64,000 nt of DNA from assembly GCF_020921035.1 (NCBI RefSeq), contig NC_063158.1, positions 26,894,962-26,958,961 on the forward strand, in the 5' to 3' direction. Origin of the DNA: Rhodamnia argentea. Its lineage: Eukaryota > Streptophyta > Magnoliopsida > Myrtales > Myrtaceae. Under the pieces are notes generated by a model that worked only from the letters and a program-made list of their open reading frames with translations, did not search any database and was not told where the DNA came from. A program made the translations under genes and the position numbers. Below, piece by piece: positions 55,941-64,000 of this stretch (positions are counted from its first letter, which is position 1; every line of letters begins with the position of its first letter).

Positions 55941-58900
55941 TTAAACAGATGCCTGGTCAGGTAGTTTGAATGACGAGGTCGTATAGGAGCAACCCAAGCT
56001 TGATTCAAATATCGGGTGTAGCACCATCCCAGGTTTAGCATGCGAAGCACCAGCAATCACCCGTGGCTTTTTCGTTGACCTCTCGCCATCAGGGCTTTCA
56101 GCAGGTGAAGTGACATTGCAACCGGAATCAGGGGTCAATGGTTCATGATTATGAGATGAGAGTGATCCATCAAGTGAGAGGCTCTTGGCTAGGGCACGGT
56201 CCTTAGACTTATCTTGGATGGTTGACTCCGAGATAGGAGCTGGGGTAGGTGGATCGGTTTTGCTGTCTTCTTGGACCTTATCAACCGATTCAGGACCTGA
56301 CCCATCAGTGAGAACTCCACTAAGTCTTTGTTGCTCTTCGATTATCTTCTTCAAGTACTTGCCTTGCGCTTCTATCCGCAGCTGCAGCTGTCTCTGCACC
56401 TGCTGACATCAAATGTACTGAAATTAGCTTAGCTTGTTGAAATCAGGATGCAACAATAACTTGACCTAATTTGGAGCTGAAATTATTTGCAACTCTGCCA
56501 TAGTAAGAAGGTAGACGTCATACTAAAGGCCATGGAGCACCTAACCTCATACATTGCAGAATCAAATATATGACAGCCGGATAAAATTGTATACTATCGC
56601 ATTTAGCATTTCCACACTTGATTGTCTTGATTTCTACATGAATGACCTCAAGAACGAAATCATGTAGTGAAAAGTCTGGCACACTCCTCAAAACTTCTCA
56701 ACATGGCACATCATCAAAATTGATTGAGTATTCTTAAGAATATCAGAATATTAATTCTAACCATGTTATTCCCACCAATCAGAAAGCTATAATACACACA
56801 AAGAACTTGCCTCCAACTGTTCATGTAAGCGCTTTTGCACCTCCATTTGCAGTTTGAGAGCTTCGGTGATCTGCATCCCACCTCTAGTAGACAGAAAAAG
56901 CATACATTCCGTCATAAATAAAGTAAAAGGTTCAAATGTTGGCGATTATATATACACCCCCCACACCCCCCCCCCCACAAAACCAATTTACTTGAATATC
57001 AATTTATCAACAAAAGAATCAGATTGACACAAAAACTACAGAATTAGATGAAAAAATCCAAGTGCAATTACATCTCAATAAATTTGGTAATATCCTGCCA
57101 GATACTGTATTACTATCTTTGAAGAATAGCAGACAAGAAAAACTATCATGGAGAACTAATAATTTCAACAACTTAATTTAGAGTTACCACATGGTATATG
57201 ATCGACTGATGACCTACTTGACATCTCATACCTGAAGTAAGCACAATATTAACAAGAAATGGTACTTACGAGGAACCATCCATCTCGGAGAGCACAATTC
57301 AAATTAGAGTTACCACTTAATATATGATCAACTGATGACCTTCTTGACATCTCGTATTTGAAGTAAGCATGATATTAAGAGGAGATGATACTTACGAGGA
57401 ACCGTCCATGTCGGAGAGCATATCTGCACATTCTTTTTTCTCAGCTTTTTACCTACAATCAGTAATTCAGGAACAACCATAAGAATATAAGATGAAGCAT
57501 CTTAAGAATTCATATCGAGCAACCACAATAATCATCTTAGATTACAAAAACAACAAGAAAACTGATTACCACTTGTTAAATCATACCTTCAGAGGAGGAA
57601 TCGGGTAGATACTTTGCAAGTCGATATTTCTGCATGCATACAAGTGTCTCGTCACAACTTGAATGACACATAAGCATTCTTTAACAGAAAAGAATTAATA
57701 TAGATTTGGTAAAAATAAAAGAGGAGAAGTTTGTCCTTTAAACCTGTAAATGACTTTTGACATGGTATATTGTTAGACCTTGCACACCCATAACTCGAAG
57801 AACACCTTTAGGTGTAGCCCCTGAAAGAAAGTAGCGTGACTACTATTAGAATACTTATCTCTATTTAAGATTAATGGGAAAGCGAATTTAGACGTAGATC
57901 TAGTTTATTCTATTTGTTGTCGGGTTCTATTCTGCAGTTATTTTCTTAACTCTTGGAAAAAGCACGTATCTACTAGCCAGAAAAAGAATTGAAGATGCAC
58001 AAAATGATGGAAAAGATATGCTTGCTAATTAAGATCATCATATTAGTATGCAACAATGGGGCCAATGCCATTCAACTTTGGGTTGTCTTCAATTACTCCT
58101 TTTTTTTTTTCCATTCATCAAACAATCATTTTGATTATTTCCAATCACATCCCTAATACAAAAGAAAAATGAAAGCTAAAATTTTCAAGAGATCGCTTGT
58201 GAGAGTGGAGGTACCGGGCCTAGTATGCTGAGTTTCACTAGGTGCATCGGCAATGCCCCATTGTACAAATCTACCAGACCAAAAAGTAAAATGGATTTAG
58301 TTGGCAGCTGAGCTTCAAGACTGTTTCTTTGTGAGTGCTTTTGTATAAAAATTTCCTTTTCCGCTTCTCTTTGAGGTGTTTAAAAGCTCAAAGAGGATGA
58401 TGTAACAAGGGCTTGGTTTGAGTTAATAAGCTAAACTGATTTTCTTGGTGAATTTCAATAATCTTTTTCATCGAAATAGGCCACATCAACCTAAGAACAT
58501 TATTTTACATGTTCCGTTCTATTATTTTCTTTTGATTTTTACAATTTAAAGTCATCAACATGAAATCTTCCACAAATTCCATGTCTTTCAATCAATTAAC
58601 CCACATGTGACTATACGGACAAGCATGTCAACATGGATTTTTTACAAAAGGGGACAAATAGTGAGTTGATCCTTCGTCATTTATTCATTATATACTTTTC
58701 TTTATAAATTGCAGCCTACTAGATCAAAACATTACCACATAAAAGCTGAATCACAAGTATAAATAGAAAAATCAAAGATAATCAAGAAAATACAAACATA
58801 ATCGAGATAACTTACTATCCGGCCCACCAAGTTGTGCCACAGCATCAACAAAGCGATCATGAAGCTCATGTGTCCAACGTAACCGCTGCTTGGATGTGAG

Positions 58901-59035
58901 ATTGGAATTGTTACTGTGATTGGTCCCTCCACCCATGGAGTCCATTGTGTTGGCACCACTATCTAAATGTTGACCATGAACCATTGTGTTGCTGGGAACT
59001 AAACTTGAACTAGGGACACTATTCTGTTGATACAT
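55941..59035 (-). CDS. MYB-CC transcription factor, PHR1-like (PHL7-like)
   Basis: A G2-like/PHR1-type transcription factor; relatives bind GNATATNC (P1BS) sites and act in phosphate responses. Six exons join in frame: 58816-59035, 57744-57820, 57587-57629, 57396-57444, 56811-56883 and 55941-56399, giving 306 aa. The MYB domain reads [17 protein letters not shown] ... [29 protein letters not shown], with SHLQKYR at 96-102. The coiled coil [22 protein letters not shown] carries the family LHEQLE motif (about 149-154) and continues [23 protein letters not shown]. The acidic Ser-rich tail is open to the stop. The exon 4 acceptor is uncertain (57444, or 57452 out of frame), and the exon 5 intron starts with GC rather than GT. 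A leader exon is probably at 60418-60640. Confidence 0.9.
57180..57431 (-). repeat. 126-bp tandem duplication over exon 4 donor
   Basis: Two copies offset by exactly 126 bp (gagttaccac at 57181 and 57307; cttacgagga at 57265 and 57391). The higher-coordinate copy is the real exon 4 end with its donor. The other is a drifted duplicate with the same exon end and GTAAGT but no acceptor. Confidence 0.9.
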
Positions 59036-59042
59036 TCTTCAT
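59019..59042 (-). promoter_or_regulatory. Overlapping 7-codon upstream ORF at the MYB-CC start
   Basis: An ATG at 59042, seven bases before the main ATG and in another frame, opens MKNVSTE and stops at TAG inside the main coding region. Such uORFs can lower translation. The effect is inferred. Confidence 0.6.
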
Positions 59043-59049
59043 TGAACTG

Positions 59050-60640
59050 CAGAACCCAAAAGAGAGACGTTAAAAATCGCATTATAAAGGATATGAAGGG
59101 TCAACAAGAAATGCTTTTTATTTTCCTAAAGCTACTAGAAAAGAGAAACCTGTGATCTCTTGATACTGCTTTTCCCTAAATACAAGCAATATTGCTTGAC
59201 TGTTACTTTCCATGGCTCAAAATATCTTTTATTTTATTTGCATTCCTTCTATGTCCTCCACTATAAATTTGGTCGTGTTTATCAAGAACAGTACACAGAA
59301 CCAAAGATATCAATGACTTCTAAAGCATGACTTCTAAAATATACAGCAGTCACAGATGCATTTCATCCTTATCCTATTTTTTCCCGCAACAACCGCCACC
59401 TGGCAACGTATAAAGTCCGCATAATATGACTCCGTAGACAAACTCAACATCACCATGTTGATGACCAATTGGATCTTGACGTAGTCATAGGAGCAAGAGG
59501 TACAATTACTTCCTCGTCTTTATAAACCATTAATTTGGCCCCCATAAAGAAAGATCCAGCTTTCAACACGCACGAACAAACTCAAGTTAGCCATCCATAC
59601 ATGGTATGTTTGTATGCATATGCAAGATGCGCACAAGCGCAAGCATAGAACGTGAATACGTCCAGCATCAAAGGAACGCATCCAAGTAAAGAATTGTATA
59701 CCGCCATATACTTATTTGTCTACATGAATACAGGAAAATTTTAAGTTTGCAGCAAAAAGCTATCTGGACAGTCTCTAACTATGTAGACAATGAAACAACA
59801 GCAGTTGACAAAATTATCACAGTAGCAACAGCTAGGTGATACTATTGGCTTCATTTCAAACGAGCAGAAAAAGTAAGTAAATGAATCAAGCCGTATTGAC
59901 TAGCATTCCACAACTCTACCGAGGAAAGCAAGGAAAGTGAAAAGAAAAGAAATTAAAATTGAGATATATCAAAAATTTAAGCTGAACCAGCACTTTTCGC
60001 TCTCTAAGTGAACAATTAACATAAGGGAAAAGTTAACAATGCAATGAATCTGCAACCACCCAGAATTGGGAATTGAAAAAGAAGATGCGAAACTTTCAAA
60101 GACAGGGGAAACAGAGACACATATAACACAACAAAACAAACCTCCCACAAGAGAGCAAATTGACACAGGAACCCTTAATTAGAAAAATCAAATTCAAATG
60201 ACGATCGACCGAGCATCGAGCTGCCTATTCCTATGCAAAGACCTGCTTATCTACCGGGAAAAAAAGAGTGCGAGCTGAAATGTTAGAAATGTAAAGCTTC
60301 AATTTTTATTCCTTTTTCAGCTGAGAAAAGAAACAAGAATCTCCAATTAACAACACTAGGCATGCAGAGAAACCGAAATGGGCAAGAATGAAGAGATTCA
60401 AGGAAAAGGAAACATACCCAGAAGCAGATCTGCAGAATCCTGAAATACCGGAGCGTACATCCAATAGCAGAACAGGAAGAAGAACATGGACAGGACGAAG
60501 AGGACGACCCACAAGCTGAAAGTAATTTGACAAGAAGGAAAATGGGAGCTGTTCTGCTCGGGGCACAGAAGGGAGAAAATATAAAAAGAGGCTCGCCTTT
60601 ATTTCTATTTGGTTCTCTGTGATCAAGATTCCTCTCTTTC
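59050..60640 (-). promoter_or_regulatory. Leader exon and 5' UTR intron of the MYB-CC gene
   Basis: In gene orientation 'ctgcttctgg|gtatgtttcc' near 60417 is a donor and 'gggttctgcag' near 59049 is an acceptor, leaving a short leader before ATG 59035. The intron is about 1.37 kb. The leader exon probably covers about 60418-60640. The start site is not determined. Confidence 0.55.
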
Positions 60641-60649
60641 ACTTCTTCT

Positions 60650-62680
60650 TTTGATTTTTATCTGCCCTTTATCTATTTTGTTGCCAAGCGATTCTGCAAA
60701 TTGCAGGAGTACGAATAACTAATGAGAGAATTGACCATTTCCTCCGATAAAAGAAAGCAGAAAAGAAAAAGAGAGAAGAAAGCCTGGTGGCCACCCACGA
60801 CCAGGAGTGAGGTAGGCTCTTTTGTTGTTGTCCCTTTACCGGAAAATTTTGGCCCTGACTTGGAGAAAATATCATCAGTTCCTGGAGGATACGGTCTGAA
60901 TCTCATTCGCTCTTTCCAACTTAAGATCTTGGGACAGGCAAAGATATTTTGCTTACGTTGTATCCGTTCCTGAAAATCAAAGCAAAAACAGGATTTCTCT
61001 GTATACATACGTACGTATATATAAATTCTTCAACCAAAAAAGAAATTTTTTTTAAAATCACTCCTATGTGACATGATTGCATGCATGCGAAGTGGTTTTC
61101 ACTTCCTCGGATTGATGCTAAATGACCGTTGTAATAGTTGTTCAACGTTAATTTGCCTTACACTCAAAGTTTGTCTTTTGAAAATGCCTTTTCTAGTCTA
61201 GAGCATATATTTGTGCAAAGAGTCCTACGCCTGAAAAATTCGAATAGTCTATCTATCTTTTTCAGAAGCTATCACCTACTCTTTAGAAAGTGCCACCGGT
61301 GGGTTTCGAGCTATTCTGAAGACGCCTTTTGCTAATGTGGCATTCAGGTGCCGCTAAAGATTTGCAAAACTAAAATTACCAAATCTATGTTTTCCATTAT
61401 TCTTATGCATATCCAATAAGCTAATTATATCATTCAGACACAAAAAAAAAAAAAATAAGTTAATTATATTATACTTATTTAATTCGCTTGGGTCGAGGTT
61501 GGCGGAGCTGAGGTTGGCTTGTTGTATCAATGTCGATGATGACGAGCAAGGAAACTACTTTGGTTATCGTAGATGTAGCCCCTCTTAACTACGCGCACCC
61601 CTACGTAAGGGAGAGAACTAGCTAATCAATGATTGCCGATGTGGTTGTTGTGCTAGTTTGGAGTGGAAGAGGATGGCATCACCGTTGGCCGAGACCGTGG
61701 AGGACAAGGTGCGCACCAGTGGCGATGGCAAGCGGCTAAGGTAATTTCAAGATAACCGATAAAAAAAAAAAAACAAGAAAGAAAATATTAGAAAAACACA
61801 TCGGATAGTAGAGGTAGGTTTCATGATCATTTAGGGGGAAATAATGTCGAAAGAATGATATTGGAATTCTTTTTTTCTCTCGGTCAAAACAGGCAAGAGC
61901 TAACTAATTGATTTAATTACACTACTTCGACGGGGTTCATTGTACCAATTTTGGAAATCTTGCATCCTAATCATACTTTACTCATCGCCTCGAGGAATTC
62001 ACATAGGACTAACCCGATTCGAGAGAAAATAATAATTAAGATTTCGAATGTGGGCCGTGAGGAGTTCACTCGTTACAATCGGAGCAAGTAAGGACGGCGC
62101 GGGATTCTCTTCGCGAACATTGGAAAAATTCGATGGGCCAAATCTTTAGCTGTCCTTTAATAAAACACGGCCGAAGGCCATGCAAATTGCGATCGAGACA
62201 AGGACAGAGGAATAAAAAAAAAAAAAAACCATTTGGAGATGATACAGAGGAACTGCCCGCGGGCAGACAACGTCGTCTCCCAAGGCGTTTTCTTAAACCG
62301 AGGGCTGCTCTTTTCTGATGACATGCTGACCGGGGCATCCCTCCAAAGGGAATCTTCCGGATAATATTCCGTCCCAAATCGAAATTATTCCGGCGACTTC
62401 GATGGGGACGGCTTTGGACTTTACCCTAGTGCACACCCGACTTCAATTGGACCGATCCCTTTCTCCCTTTTGAGGGCTAAACAACTTTTTTTATTTTTTT
62501 GGCATGGTACGATAGGACACGGCACGACATAAAACGTCAAAATTCGATTATGAGGCTTATTTATCTCGACAAGCATAAGAGTAATACGTGCTCATCAATG
62601 CTGATTTACTACCTTATCGAGCGTTTTCTTCCGTAGTGTGAAACGAGCACGATATGAATAAAGTTATCGTATCTTGATAC
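60650..62680. other. Intergenic, nothing recognised
   Basis: AT-rich DNA with short open frames only. A T run precedes a gttagttaatt-rich stretch near 61440-61480, and GC-rich repeat-like words occur near 61500-61740 (ggcggagctgaggttgg). No protein family, RNA gene or clean repeat boundary was seen. Confidence 0.4.
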
Positions 62681-62689
62681 TTTACATGG

Positions 62690-63020
62690 AGAAATTACAC
62701 TTTTGCTAGTTCAATCATAAATATTTTAATTTTGCCAATTAAGTTATAAATCTTTTGATGTTTTCCTAATTTAGTCCCATCCAATCATTTAACGTAGATA
62801 TCAACCGTCCTATGTGACATGGTTGGTGCTAACGCGTATAATTTATTCACTAATTGTCCATGTCGGCATCGGCCGTGCCACATAAGATTGGCGATGTCCA
62901 CGTTAAGGCTTTTTCGGGTAAAATTGGTCGGACGTATTCGATTGACAAAACGTGAAAATATTTGGGACTCAATTGCCAAAATTTAAAAAAATGATTTATG
63001 ACTAAATTGTTCCCTATTAT
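62690..63020. mobile_element. MULE-type MITE with imperfect inverted ends
   Basis: The left arm (62690-62785: cacttttgctagttcaatcataaatatttt...) matches, in reverse complement, the right arm (62950-63025: ...caatttagtcataaatcattttt...). The core has cgtcctatgtgacatgg and ccatgtcggcatcggccgtgccacat. About 330 bp, non-coding. The core words also occur near 830-880. Confidence 0.5.
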
Positions 63021-63029
63021 ATGAGCATG

Positions 63030-64000
63030 GATTTCAGATCGGGGCTTCATACCCAAGTAACAAAAAGTAGAGCACCTGAGTAATCGGGAAAGTGGGTCAT
63101 AAGTGAAAAAAAAAAAAATCACGTAATTCTCGCGATGCGTTCTCGACGCGGGACTTTCGAATCATGGCGACATATGATTGCCCCCTTTTGAGTGTTGGTC
63201 ATATCGGGTTTGATGTAACAATGTTCATTCAACCTTGTGCCGACGGATAACGGAGGAGGAATCGTGCGGGGCATAGGCAAAGTCACCGTTGAGGGAATAC
63301 ATACACCACAAGAGAGCAACGGGGTCCATCAAAAACATTGTAAAATTGGAATACGATACAAAGGAAATGTTAATCAAAGATGGGAATGTGTCTCATGTGG
63401 CTGGGCTTGACTTGCGATCCGACAAGAGCCATGGGCTTATCTCTCTTGGGTTTGATCCTGAACGCCAATTGGGCCTACGAAATCTCATAAGTTCTATCTC
63501 GATCCAACACCAAGCCCGGCCCCCACCAATGCTCTGTTTCCCTCCTCTCCCCTCTCTCTCTTTCTCATTTCTCGACAAGAAAATTTTCAGATTTTTTCCT
63601 CATTTGTGCCCTCAAATTTCCACTCTCCCTGTTATTATCAATTTTTTTTTTCCATTTCTCAACATTGCATAAAGTGGGCGGGTTAACTTTTGCATGTGTT
63701 CAACCCAAAAAAAATAAAAAATAAAATAAAATAAAATAAAGACATGCGGCCTTATTGATAAAGTGATTGGAAGATGAAGATGTTAGTCGTTAGTATTATA
63801 CTTGAAAGGCATGGCAAAAGTAAAAAAAAAAGTAGTTTCTTTCTTTTTGTGAATACATTAATTTTTTTTTTTTTTTTGCTAGGTGAATAAAATTATTTAG
63901 GGCAGGAGACAAAGTGATAATAATTAAAAGGAAAGGAAATTGCTCCCAATCCCTGAAACTTGGTCTAGTGAGAGGAGCTAGTCCATTTGCGGGCAACACT
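63030..64000. other. Intergenic, nothing recognised
   Basis: AT-rich with an (AATAA)-type run (about 63710-63740) and T runs. A 127-codon plus frame (63289-63672) shows no family features and its second half is a CT-rich stretch, so it is not called. Confidence 0.4.

Noticed and set aside
60283-60642. 119-codon minus-strand frame upstream of the MYB-CC gene
   Set aside because: Starts with GTG and coincides with the probable leader exon of the MYB-CC gene.
1-64000. CRISPR arrays, bacterial operons, tRNA or rRNA genes
   Set aside because: No spaced direct repeats of that type, no ribosome-binding-site operon layout and no tRNA-like cloverleaf noticed; the window is plant nuclear DNA.

Overview
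This is a plant nuclear window, almost certainly a eudicot. It has many short GT-AG introns, AT-rich intergenic DNA, MITE-like repeats and plant-only families: NPH3/BTB, QWRF, APO, MYB-CC, PLS-class PPR and TIR-type resistance genes. The TIR fragments, with the linker exon starting HEGELVKMVV, resemble those I remember from Myrtaceae such as Eucalyptus. That placement is from memory only.

Region 1 (1-14.1 kb) is an accessory region. It holds a foldback-type repeat, the 3' part of an old Ty1/copia element with its 3' LTR, two related blocks of broken TIR-domain resistance genes (4.4-5.5 kb and 9.7-11.25 kb), a hAT-like non-autonomous element (8.6-9.3 kb), and a Mutator-like element with ~200-bp inverted ends and 9-bp flanking duplications (12.5-13.9 kb). 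No intact host gene was found.

Region 2 (14.8-27.2 kb) has three genes on the minus strand: monothiol glutaredoxin GRXS15 (170 aa, CGFS), glycine cleavage H protein (156 aa) and a P-class PPR protein resembling Arabidopsis At2g35130 (582 aa). All exons join in frame.

Region 3 (28.5-35.6 kb) holds a 192-aa two-pass membrane protein (+), a 580-aa NPH3/BTB protein (-) and a 607-aa PPR protein with E/E+ ends (-).

Region 4 (35.8-39.8 kb) is a second accessory island. It has about four partial copies of a unit made of a CT-rich leader plus a broken TIR-domain exon, interrupted by a truncated vacuolar-sorting-receptor first exon and a MITE.

Region 5 (40.8-60.6 kb) holds APO4-like (+, 422 aa), a QWRF/augmin-8-like protein (+, 520 aa), a chloroplast-type histidine phosphatase like At3g52155 (+, 237 aa) and a PHR1-like MYB-CC factor (-, 306 aa). 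Region 6 (60.7-64 kb) is intergenic with MITE-like repeats.

Functionally, many of the intact genes serve organelles: GRXS15, H protein, APO4, the PPRs and the phosphatase. GRXS15 and H protein lie next to each other and act in linked mitochondrial Fe-S/lipoate and glycine-decarboxylase pathways. The less usual signals are a duplicated in-frame splice donor in the QWRF gene, a GC-AG intron, an overlapping uORF and a duplicated donor in the MYB-CC gene, an ancient minisatellite inside a phosphatase intron, and TIR-linker-TIR-linker exon order in the broken resistance genes. I saw no clear sign of an entirely new system.
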